Under the pieces are notes generated by a model. That model was not told where the DNA came from. It was given only the letters and a program-made list of their open reading frames with translations, and did no database searches. A stretch of DNA of 64,000 nucleotides from Acidobacteriota bacterium (lineage in GTDB: Bacteria > Acidobacteriota > Terriglobia > Acidiferrales > UBA7541): NCBI GenBank assembly GCA_013289955.1, contig JABCYZ010000023.1, positions 35,204 to 99,203 of the forward strand, given 5' to 3'. Shown piece by piece: positions 32,663 through 40,757 of this stretch. Both the position numbers and the translations under genes were made by a program. The number at the start of each line of letters is the position of its first letter. Within the stretch, counting starts at the first letter, position 1.

Positions 32663-35128
32663 CTAATCGAACTGTTTCAGCGTCTTCGCCATCTCACTTA
32701 ATTTGTCGTTCATCAAACCAAAAATCGTCCCCGGCTCGAATGTCCCATCCTCATTCCGGCGTCCAGCCGCCGACCTCGTCAAAACTTCAATGCCTTGCTC
32801 CACTCTGCCCACCGGCCATATATGAAACTTTCCCGCTGCCACTGCGTCCATCACGTCTTCCCGCAGCATCAAGTCCTCAACATTGGACTCCGGCATCACT
32901 ACGCCTTGGGTTCCCGTCAAACCCTTGATCCTGCACACATCGAAAAATCCCTCGATCTTTTCGTTGATTCCGCCGATGGCCTGAATGTCTCCCTGCTGAT
33001 TCATCGATCCCGTCACGGCGATGTCCTGCCGCAGCGGCATTCCGGAGAGTGCCGAAGCCAGCGCATAGATTTCCGTCGAACTAGCGCTGTCTCCATCCAC
33101 CCCCGAATAGGATTGTTCAAAACATATGCTCGCCGACAGCGACAATGGTTTGTCCTGTGCAAACAGTGTCCGCAAATAGCCAGAGATGATATGCACGCCC
33201 TTGTCGTGAAACCGGCCGCTCAAATTTGCTTCGCGCTCGATATTGATGACGCCCATCTTGCCAAGCGCTGCGGACGCCGTGATACGCACGGGCTTTCCAA
33301 ACGAATATCCCCCGATTTCGAGCACGCTCAACCCATTCACCTGCCCTACGCGCTCTCCCGTCACGTCCACAAGGAGCGTGCCTTCTTCGATCATCTCGCG
33401 GATTCGCGTCTCGATCAGGTTGTGCCGCTCCATCTTTGAAGCCAGTGCGTCCCTCACGTGCGCCGCGCGCACCACTCTCTCGCCCGCAGCGGCCGCTGCG
33501 TAGTGGGCCTCGCGCGCCAGGTCCGCTATGTCCACAAACCGTGCCGTTACTTTGTTGCGCCGACCCGCCTTTCGCACTCCGTACTCAAGCATCGCCGCAA
33601 AAGCACCGCGATCGAAAGGATAGAGACCCTCTTTCTCAGAGAGCGTCCGCAATCGCCCCGCATACTCGGCGATGACGCCGTCGCTCATCGGCATCTCTTC
33701 GTCAAACTCCACCCGCACCTTGAAAATCTTCTGAAAATCCTCCTCGTATTCGTACAGCATTTCGTACAGCTGCCGGTCGCCAATTAAGATCACCTTGACG
33801 TTGATCTCCACAGCTTCCGGCTTCAGCGCGCTTCCCCCGAACGGGTAGAACATCTCCAGGGGCTGAATTTCCAGCCGGTTGTGATTTAGCGTCCGCTTCA
33901 ACGCGCGCCAAACTCCCACCTCCGAGAGCGCTTCGAGCGAATACATAATCAAAAATCCGCCGTCCGCCCGCAGGAGCGAACCGCCGCGCAGGTCCATGAA
34001 GTCGCTAGTCCAGCCGCCGCGCGTGTCATAAGCCCGCTGAATCGTCCCAAACAGATTTGCGTACGTCGGCGTGGTCTCGAAAATCACCGGCGAACCTTCG
34101 TCGTCGCTGTGCGCCAAAATCACGTTGACGCCGTATACGCGGAACGGGTCGCGCTCCGGCCCGCCCGAGCCGGGCATCTTCGGCAACCCGTCCGGTGTAT
34201 CCCCCTCCGACTCCCCTTCGCCTTCCCGCTCTTTGAACGGATCGAGATTGTCGAGCAGATGGTGCCGAACTTCTTCGAGATACTCCGAAACATTGGCCCC
34301 CGGATATTTTTCCTTCAGCTCCTCGATGACTCCGTCCACCAGCACCGAGGCCGCTTCCTGCTCCAAATAACTCAGCTCGCTCGCCAATTCACGTGATAAC
34401 GTCAGCGTCTTCCGGTAAACCACTGTAAATTCCTGCCGGAACTGCTCGTACTTTCTCTCAATATCCTCCGCAACCGGCGACTCGAGCTTACCCTCATGCA
34501 CCATTTTCGAAATATCCTCGATCGGCACCATCTGCCCTTCGAGCACCGGAAAAATCTCCGGCAGAGCCACCGCTCCCACCTGCATGTGCCCTAGCGCAAA
34601 CTGCTCGCGCGCGATGCGCCGCGTGAAATCGTCCATCAGCTCTTTCTCGCGCACCGTAAACCGCTCGACGATCCGCCCCTTTTGCCTCTGGAACGGTTCG
34701 CCTTCAAATACTTGTGGAATCCGCCGCCGCAGAAAATCAATTCCCGCCTGCACATCTTTCTTGAACGCGTTCGCCTGCCCTCGCGGCAGGGAAAGCAGTC
34801 TGGGCCGGTCAGTAATCTTGAAATTATTGACGTAGCAACGATCCAGGGAGGGTTTTGTCTGCGGATGCAAGTCCTCGATCATCTTGGCGATCGTCCCGCC
34901 CCGGCTGGTTCCCGCCAGTCCGCAAACAAATACGTTGTAACCCGGCGCCGACAATTCGACGCCCATCTTCAAAGCGCGCAGTGCACGCTCTTGCCCGATG
35001 AAGCCTTCGCGCAATTCCGCCTGTGCCGTCGTCTCAAACGGTATGCGCGGGAGCTCGCAGCGCCAACGCAGTTTCGTCGGCGCCAGCTCTGCATGTTCAG
35101 CGGCGGGTTTTAGTGTCTTGGAACTCAT
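32663..35128 (-). CDS. Lon-like ATP-dependent protease (AAA_32/S16 type)
   Basis: 821 residues from ATG 35128; a longer start at ATG 35155 is possible, and neither has a good SD. The N-terminal region (LRWRCELPRIPFETTAQAEL) and the P-loop region YNVFVCGLAGTSRGGTI are typical of the 'Lon protease family protein' group. The S16 domain is at the C-terminus, with catalytic Ser in GVDGDSASSTE (about residue 681) and Lys in GGINEKIEG (about 724). The AAA part is degenerate: GLAGTSRGGT has no Walker A Lys, so ATP use is doubtful. Cytoplasmic protein degradation is the likely role. Confidence 0.88.
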   Translation of the reverse strand: MSSKTLKPAAEHAELAPTKLRWRCELPRIPFETTAQAELREGFIGQERALRALKMGVELSAPGYNVFVCGLAGTSRGGTIAKMIEDLHPQTKPSLDRCYVNNFKITDRPRLLSLPRGQANAFKKDVQAGIDFLRRRIPQVFEGEPFQRQKGRIVERFTVREKELMDDFTRRIAREQFALGHMQVGAVALPEIFPVLEGQMVPIEDISKMVHEGKLESPVAEDIERKYEQFRQEFTVVYRKTLTLSRELASELSYLEQEAASVLVDGVIEELKEKYPGANVSEYLEEVRHHLLDNLDPFKEREGEGESEGDTPDGLPKMPGSGGPERDPFRVYGVNVILAHSDDEGSPVIFETTPTYANLFGTIQRAYDTRGGWTSDFMDLRGGSLLRADGGFLIMYSLEALSEVGVWRALKRTLNHNRLEIQPLEMFYPFGGSALKPEAVEINVKVILIGDRQLYEMLYEYEEDFQKIFKVRVEFDEEMPMSDGVIAEYAGRLRTLSEKEGLYPFDRGAFAAMLEYGVRKAGRRNKVTARFVDIADLAREAHYAAAAAGERVVRAAHVRDALASKMERHNLIETRIREMIEEGTLLVDVTGERVGQVNGLSVLEIGGYSFGKPVRITASAALGKMGVINIEREANLSGRFHDKGVHIISGYLRTLFAQDKPLSLSASICFEQSYSGVDGDSASSTEIYALASALSGMPLRQDIAVTGSMNQQGDIQAIGGINEKIEGFFDVCRIKGLTGTQGVVMPESNVEDLMLREDVMDAVAAGKFHIWPVGRVEQGIEVLTRSAAGRRNEDGTFEPGTIFGLMNDKLSEMAKTLKQFD

Positions 35129-35281
35129 CCGAGCCGGGTACTCTAGCACACCCATGCGGCGCCGACGGTAGTTTCCCCGTCAGCGTTTCCCAGCTTGAAA
35201 GCCTCGCTCCTTGAATGGCCAACTTGCCGGCACTCGGCTGGGATGGAATCCCTGGACCCGGGAAGCGCAAGACTGTGCCGA

Positions 35282-36367
35282 TCACGCACCCTTCGCCGCC
35301 AACTCATCGCGATGCTCCATATACACCCGGAACACCCCCATGGCCGCCGCCACAATCGTCGGCCCGGCCACCAGCCCCAGCAGCCCAAACGCTTCCAATC
35401 CCCCCAGCACACCAATAAACAGCAGCAACTCATTCAGCCGGGTGCGGTTCCGCAACAACATCGGACGGACGATATTGTCCGCGACTGTCGACACCCCTCC
35501 GCAAATCACCACCACCAGCAAGGCCCTTCCCCAGTGTCCGGTGAATCCAAGCCATAGCGCGGCAGGCCCCCAAATGAGCGCCGAACCCACCACGGGCACA
35601 AGAGAGAAAAACGCGATCAAGGCTCCCCAGAAGATCGGCGAAGAAATTCCTGTAATCGCAAACGATATCCCGCCCAGGACTCCCTGAATCGCCGCTACCA
35701 GCAGACCCACCGCCACGCTCGCGAAGATCAGCTCCTTCGATTCCTCCAGCATGTCCGTCTGGATGTCCTCATCAAACGGGAGCAAGTGCTTCGCTCCATG
35801 TACGATGTCTTCGCCATCACGAAACATGAAGAACAGAGCAAAAATCATGATGAACAAATCCACAAAGAAACTGACGAGATTCTTCAGCAACCCCGTAAAT
35901 TTCGCCCCCAGGAACGACGCAGTTTTTTCCGCCGCCTGCTGTACCGGGTCCGACATATCCATCCCCCGCCAGGATTCAGGGAGCCGCGACCGGACCCATT
36001 CTTCGACGTGCATCACGAGCCCCTCGTCCGGCCCTTGTCCATGCACCATCAACTCGCTCTGCAGCCGCGCCGTCGCATCCAGCGCTTCCCGCGCCGTATA
36101 GACCAGCACCACCAGCGCCGGGACAATCAGCAGCAAGGTCACCGCGAGCGTGCTCGTCGCCGCCGCCGCCGATGGCTTCATTTTCCGCAATACTTTTTCG
36201 TGCAGGGGATAAAAGAAAATCGCCAACACCGCCGACCAGGCCAGCGGGACCAGAAAAGGCTCCGCAATCAGAAAGACGAAGTACCCTAAAAGCAGGATCG
36301 CCCCGTAAGAAAGTACGGTAGTCAACTGGCTACTTGTTGTAGTCTTCGGAGTCGTGACGGCTTTCAT
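35282..36367 (-). CDS. AI-2E family transporter (PerM/YdiK-like)
   Basis: 361 residues with seven to eight hydrophobic segments: two helices near the N-terminus, a periplasmic region with a long amphipathic stretch (DPVQQAAEKTASFLG), then a conserved C-terminal half with FFMFRDGE, VGLLVAAIQGVLGG, LIAFFSLVPVVGSALIW and IVRPMLLRNRTRLNELLLFIG. This is the AI-2E transporter family, whose members are efflux-type or Na+/H+ antiporter-like permeases; the name does not prove quorum-signal transport. ATG 36367. It diverges from the MFS gene that starts 66 bases away. Confidence 0.88.
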   Translation of the reverse strand: MKAVTTPKTTTSSQLTTVLSYGAILLLGYFVFLIAEPFLVPLAWSAVLAIFFYPLHEKVLRKMKPSAAAATSTLAVTLLLIVPALVVLVYTAREALDATARLQSELMVHGQGPDEGLVMHVEEWVRSRLPESWRGMDMSDPVQQAAEKTASFLGAKFTGLLKNLVSFFVDLFIMIFALFFMFRDGEDIVHGAKHLLPFDEDIQTDMLEESKELIFASVAVGLLVAAIQGVLGGISFAITGISSPIFWGALIAFFSLVPVVGSALIWGPAALWLGFTGHWGRALLVVVICGGVSTVADNIVRPMLLRNRTRLNELLLFIGVLGGLEAFGLLGLVAGPTIVAAAMGVFRVYMEHRDELAAKGA

Positions 36368-36433
36368 GCGCGGTATATAATCTTTCAGCCCCTTGCGATC
36401 CAGGTCTCTCGTGGCCAGTTGAGCAAACCAACT

Positions 36434-37678
36434 ATGGCGTCGAATCCTACTCCGCTATCTTCCTACCAAATTCGCCTTCTTGCTGTACTTGCTTTGATCA
36501 ATTTTGTCAACTTTGCCGATCGCCAGGTCGTCGTTCCTCTTCTACCGCTACTCCGCCAGCAAATGAACTTATCCGACGCTCAACTCGGCTCCCTGCAAAC
36601 CTGGTTGCTCGTTGTGCTTGCCGTCGCCAGTATTCCCTGCGGCCTCTTCGCGGATCGCTGGAGCCGCACGCAAATCATCGCTGCCGGCGTCGCTGTCTGG
36701 AGCCTCGCCACTATTGCCTGCGGCTTCGCTTCTTCCTTTATGCTTTTGCTCGTCGCCCGGGCTTTAATCGGTGTCGGCGAAGCTGCCTACGCTCCCGCCG
36801 CCCAGTCCATGATTTCCGATTCATTCCCTTATCAACGCCGCGCCATGTCTCAGTCTATTTTCGCCGCTGGCATGCTCCTCGGGGGAGCGGCAGGCCTCGC
36901 CTTTGGCGGTATCATGGGCGAACTTCACGGTTGGAAATTTACATTTATTATTGTCGGCTTGATTTGCTTCATCCCGGGGCTTCTCGTCCTCCGATTGCCC
37001 GAGCCTCCGCGCCGGCCGCGCTCGGAAGTCGTCCCCTTATCCAGTCTGCTCAGCGTCCCTGCGTATCTTGCGATGATTGTCGCCGGAACGATGATCACCT
37101 TCGCCAGCGTCTCGCTCCTCACCTGGGGCACCGATTTTGCCGTCAACTACAAGGAATTCAGCCTTCGCGAGGCGGCCCTCTCTCTTGCCGTTGTCGCCTT
37201 GCTTTCTCTGCTGCTCGGTGTGCTCGCCGGTGGCTATCTCGCCGACCGCATCCAGAAAAAATATCCTTACGGCCGTATCCTCGTCATCGCCGCCGCTTTT
37301 TTGTTGGCCGCTCCCTTTGTCCTCCTCGCCATTCAATCCGACGAAAAGTGGGTCTTCCTCACCGCTCTTTTCATTGGCGGTTTCTTTATGTCCTGGTATC
37401 ACGGCCCAGTCACCGCGGTCCTGTGTGATTTGACGCCGCAACGCGCCCACGCCACCGCCATAGGCGTCTATATGTTCGTCACCCAGCTTTTGGGAGCTCT
37501 CGGGCCGCAACTCGTGGGGAAAATCTCCGATGCCAGCGACCTGCAACTCGGCCTTCAGGTAGCCGTCGCGGTTATGGTTTGCGGCTCACTCTTGATGTTT
37601 CTTGTAATCTACTTTGTCCGCCGCGACGGCCTGCACCATCCCCGTCTGGCCGCCTTCCACGCCGAAGCCAATGACTGA
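36434..37678 (+). CDS. Major facilitator superfamily transporter
   Basis: 414 residues from ATG 36434 (a TTG at 36419 is also open). It has 12 hydrophobic segments. MFS motifs are visible: GLFADRWSRTQI between helices 2 and 3 (motif A, G-X-X-X-D-R-X-X-R), VARALIGVGEAAYAPAAQSM in helices 4-5, and GYLADRIQKKYPYGR in the central repeat. The sequence resembles the Spinster/hexuronate-like MFS branch, so a sugar acid or lipid substrate is possible. It overlaps nothing and is not in an operon. Confidence 0.88.
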   Translation: MASNPTPLSSYQIRLLAVLALINFVNFADRQVVVPLLPLLRQQMNLSDAQLGSLQTWLLVVLAVASIPCGLFADRWSRTQIIAAGVAVWSLATIACGFASSFMLLLVARALIGVGEAAYAPAAQSMISDSFPYQRRAMSQSIFAAGMLLGGAAGLAFGGIMGELHGWKFTFIIVGLICFIPGLLVLRLPEPPRRPRSEVVPLSSLLSVPAYLAMIVAGTMITFASVSLLTWGTDFAVNYKEFSLREAALSLAVVALLSLLLGVLAGGYLADRIQKKYPYGRILVIAAAFLLAAPFVLLAIQSDEKWVFLTALFIGGFFMSWYHGPVTAVLCDLTPQRAHATAIGVYMFVTQLLGALGPQLVGKISDASDLQLGLQVAVAVMVCGSLLMFLVIYFVRRDGLHHPRLAAFHAEAND

Positions 37679-37818
37679 CCATATCGCTGGCAACAGCGGT
37701 TTGACCAGAGCGCCGGCGCGGTAATTCCTGTCCATGCCTGAGCGCTGCCGAAAAGAGACTCGAGGTCTTCCGGGCGAAGTTCCCGTCGGCAGACGAGCGG
37801 GGCGTCTCTCACGTGGTC

Positions 37819-38157
37819 CTACTTGATCCCCACCTGTCCGATGAGCCTCAGCACATCCGCTTCAGGCACGTCGTAAAGCGGCCGCTCATCCTCTTCCTCG
37901 AGCCTCTCCCGCAGATACTCGGCCGCAACAAAACTCGCCTCCCGGTCGGTCAAATCGCGCCCCGCCTTCTCGCGGAATTTCACGAAAGCCGTGTGCGCCA
38001 ATCCCACCACGTACGCGCCGCCCTCTACAAAAAATTTCGTATCGATCGTATCGCTATGCCGCGTAGCCACGCCATTCCACATATGCGAAAACCGGCACTG
38101 ATATACTTTCCCGCTCAAACTTGAAGTCACCTCAAACGCTCCGACAAACTCGCTCAT
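37819..38157 (-). CDS. Conserved-looking protein of unknown function
   Basis: 112 residues. The open frame continues to 38391, but that part reads as nonsense and overlaps the aminotransferase gene, so ATG 38157 (MSEFVGAFEVTSSLSG), with GGGG just upstream, is preferred. The protein has an N-terminal beta-rich half (KVYQCRFSHMWNGVATRHSDTIDTKFFVEGGAYVVGLA) and an acidic helix (YLRERLEEEDERPLYDVPEADVL) at the end. No family is recognised. Downstream of the aminotransferase gene by 84 bases, so possibly co-transcribed. Confidence 0.55.
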   Translation of the reverse strand: MSEFVGAFEVTSSLSGKVYQCRFSHMWNGVATRHSDTIDTKFFVEGGAYVVGLAHTAFVKFREKAGRDLTDREASFVAAEYLRERLEEEDERPLYDVPEADVLRLIGQVGIK

Positions 38158-38240
38158 CGCCCCAGCATTCGCAAGTACCGGCCGTGTCGTCACAATTCCC
38201 CTCTTCCTCTTGGCGTCCTTACTTCCTTTTTTCGTTATTT

Positions 38241-39449
38241 TTATCGGCTTGCGGCCGCCGCGGTCTCCGCATGCGAATAATTCTGTATCGCCCCCGCCAC
38301 GCCAGCTCCGGCCGGCACACGGTAACCCTGATCCTGCAATACTTTCTCCATCGCCGACAGGAACAGCAACACAAACGGTTTCTGACTGCAATGCCCCATC
38401 AATCCCACACGCCAGATCTTCCCCTTCACCGGCCCGAATCCGCCCGCAATCTCAATGTTGAATTCGTCCAGCAACTGATTCCTTACCTTCACGTCATCAA
38501 TCCCACTCGGAATCATGACCGCCGTCACCGTGGGCAACCGATCCGCCGGATTTTTCACGAGCAAACCCATCCCCATTGCTTCCATACCCGCAATCAACGC
38601 CAACTGATTCACGCGATGCCGCTCCCAGCGATTCTCGAGTCCTTCCTCAACAACAATTCGCATCGCCTCTCGCAATGCGTATATCAAAGATATGGGCGGC
38701 GTGTGATGATACAACCGTTCCTTCCCCCAGTAATTCATCGCCGTTGTCAAATCAAAGTACCAGCTCTGCACCTTCGTCTTTCTCTTCCGGAAAACTTCCT
38801 CGGCTAGGGGGCTCACCGTAATTGGCGACATTCCCGGCGGCGCGCTGATCGCCTTCTGTGATCCGCTGAAGCAAATATCGATCCGTTCCCTGTCCACATT
38901 TAGCGGCACTGCCGCCAGCGACGCCACCGTATCCACCACCAAAAGCGCGCCTAGTTCATCCGCAACCTTGCGGTAAGGCTCGATCTTCGTCAGCACTCCC
39001 GAGGAAGTTTCTCCCTGCGCCAGACCAATCATCTTGATCTTTTTGCCCTTGCCCGCCCGGCGCACATCTTCGGCATCCACAGGCAACCCATACGGCGCTT
39101 CCACCTTAATCACTTTTGAGCTGGCCCGCGACGCAATCTCAAACATCCGCTCGGAGAAAACTCCGTTCACCGCAACGATCGCCTCATCGCCCTCTTCGAG
39201 AGCGTTGAGCACGGAGGCCTCGATCCCGCCCGATCCCGACGCCGACAGCGGCATCGTCAATCGATTCTCGGTCTGAAAAATCTGCCGCAACAAAAACTGC
39301 GTCTCATCCATGCACGTCTTGAACCATGGATCGAGATGACCCACGAGCGGTGTCGCCAGCGCACGGTAAACACGCGGGTCCACGGACGACGGCCCCGGCG
39401 TCAGCATCAAGCGATAGGGTGGATTGAGTTCGCCAACATGTTGCGTCAT
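38241..39449 (-). CDS. Class V aminotransferase (alanine-glyoxylate or serine-pyruvate type)
   Basis: 402 residues. The fold is that of the alanine-glyoxylate/serine-pyruvate group: LTPGPSSVDPRVYRAL at the N-terminus, SASGSGGIEASVLNALE (phosphate-binding loop), LVVDTVASLAAVPLNVD (Asp near the PLP pyridine nitrogen) and the PLP-binding Lys 199 in SGSQKAISAPPG. The C-terminal GGFGPVKGKIWRVGLMG is also typical. It would convert glyoxylate plus an amino donor, such as alanine or serine. The last ~25 residues are an Ala-rich tail. Confidence 0.9.
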   Translation of the reverse strand: MTQHVGELNPPYRLMLTPGPSSVDPRVYRALATPLVGHLDPWFKTCMDETQFLLRQIFQTENRLTMPLSASGSGGIEASVLNALEEGDEAIVAVNGVFSERMFEIASRASSKVIKVEAPYGLPVDAEDVRRAGKGKKIKMIGLAQGETSSGVLTKIEPYRKVADELGALLVVDTVASLAAVPLNVDRERIDICFSGSQKAISAPPGMSPITVSPLAEEVFRKRKTKVQSWYFDLTTAMNYWGKERLYHHTPPISLIYALREAMRIVVEEGLENRWERHRVNQLALIAGMEAMGMGLLVKNPADRLPTVTAVMIPSGIDDVKVRNQLLDEFNIEIAGGFGPVKGKIWRVGLMGHCSQKPFVLLFLSAMEKVLQDQGYRVPAGAGVAGAIQNYSHAETAAAASR

Positions 39450-39607
39450 TGTCCCTGTCCTTCTTTTTTCCTGCTCTGGAATGCTTGAATTGCTCCTGCC
39501 TTCATTCTTCTGGGGACCCTAGGAGCCAAGCCGGAAGCTCGATTTTCGCCCAACGCCACCACCACCGCAACCGACAATTTGGCTGGAACTCCTGGCCACG
39601 GCCCTTC

Positions 39608-39979
39608 TCAAGCGCTTTTCTTGATTTGCAGGCAGCCGCCGGCGAGGAAAAACAACGCCACGGCCACGGACACGTATACCCCAAAGAATGGCCCCAGGAA
39701 GTGCAGAAGCAGTCCGGCGTTGGCAATCATCGTCGCCGCGCAAATCAGGACAATCCGGCCGCCGCCCGCCATCCCGCTCGCCACCATCGCAATCACTGCC
39801 AGCGCCAACATCTCACCCGAAAAAACCAGCCAGCAGCCTTTCAAGATCACATCCAGAGGCGCTTTCATCCCGCTTTCTGCGATCATTTTCTGGACGTCTA
39901 CGATCCGAAAGCCATGCCCGATGCCCGTCAAAAACAAAATCACGCTCCCAATCCCCGTCAACCATCGCGCCGTTTTCAT
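39608..39979 (-). CDS. Small membrane protein with four predicted helices
   Basis: 123 residues with hydrophobic segments at about 8-28, 47-68, 74-96 and 98-116. The N-terminus (MKTARWLTGIGSVILFLTGIGHGF) starts with a short basic stretch, so the N-terminus is likely cytoplasmic. ATG 39979. Unknown function; it is a single gene 160 bases upstream of the convergently placed region and shares no operon partner. Confidence 0.6.
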   Translation of the reverse strand: MKTARWLTGIGSVILFLTGIGHGFRIVDVQKMIAESGMKAPLDVILKGCWLVFSGEMLALAVIAMVASGMAGGGRIVLICAATMIANAGLLLHFLGPFFGVYVSVAVALFFLAGGCLQIKKSA

Positions 39980-40258
39980 CCGTCGCTGTCTCCTTCAAAT
40001 CCTCTTTCCGAACTCTGCCGTGCGCCGGATTGTACAATGCCTCCTTCCGTATTGGTATTCCCCCGCCTTCCCCCTAATTCCCATCCAACGTTTCACTTTG
40101 GCACCGTTACTCTCCTGCTCTGTCTCTTTCCCTGGCTCTGCTATCTGTCTGGTAATCTCCGGCAGACGACCGCATACTCAGGACAGAACGGAACATTGCT
40201 CCGCTTCCGTGGCACGCGACACTTATAATCTCAATGAAGGCTGAGGCTACGCGTTGCA

Positions 40259-40678
40259 ATGGCAGGAAAGAAAATTTTAATCGTTGAGGATGAGGTTGTT
40301 CAGCTCACCGCTCTTGCCCGCCGCCTCAAGTCTGCCGGTTTCGAAGTTGTCGCCGCCCGCGACGGCTTGACCGCCATCAGCACTGCCCGCAAGGAGCAGC
40401 CCGATCTCATCGTTCTCGATCTCGGTATCCCGGCCGGCGACGGCTTCGTCGTCCTTCAGCGCCTCTCGATGCTGATAAACACAGGCACCATCCCGGTCAT
40501 CGTCCTCAGTTCGCGGACTCCCATCGGCAATCGCGACGCCGCCCTCAAGGCTGGAGCGATCGCTTACATCCACAAGCCGGTCGATGTGCCCGCCCTTCTG
40601 AAAGCCATCAACGACGCCCTCGGCCTCTCTCCGGCCGATCCTTCCCCACCGCCCTCGCCTCCGCCCGCCGAGTCTTAG
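40259..40678 (+). CDS. Single-domain response regulator
   Basis: 139 residues. CheY-like receiver with the acidic pair in KILIVEDEVVQ, phospho-acceptor Asp in PDLIVLDLGIPAGDG, Ser/Thr in VIVLSSR and Lys in AYIHKPVD. A 16-residue Pro/Ser tail (SPADPSPPPSPPPAES) ends the protein; there is no output domain. ATG 40259. The convergent hybrid histidine kinase gene next door is a natural partner, though this is inferred from position. Confidence 0.9.
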   Translation: MAGKKILIVEDEVVQLTALARRLKSAGFEVVAARDGLTAISTARKEQPDLIVLDLGIPAGDGFVVLQRLSMLINTGTIPVIVLSSRTPIGNRDAALKAGAIAYIHKPVDVPALLKAINDALGLSPADPSPPPSPPPAES

Positions 40679-40757
40679 AGACCTGCTCAAAACGCCGCGG
40701 CCAAAGAGTATGCCTATCCGCTCTGCCCGTGAAACCCGCCAACAGCCTGAAAAAAAC

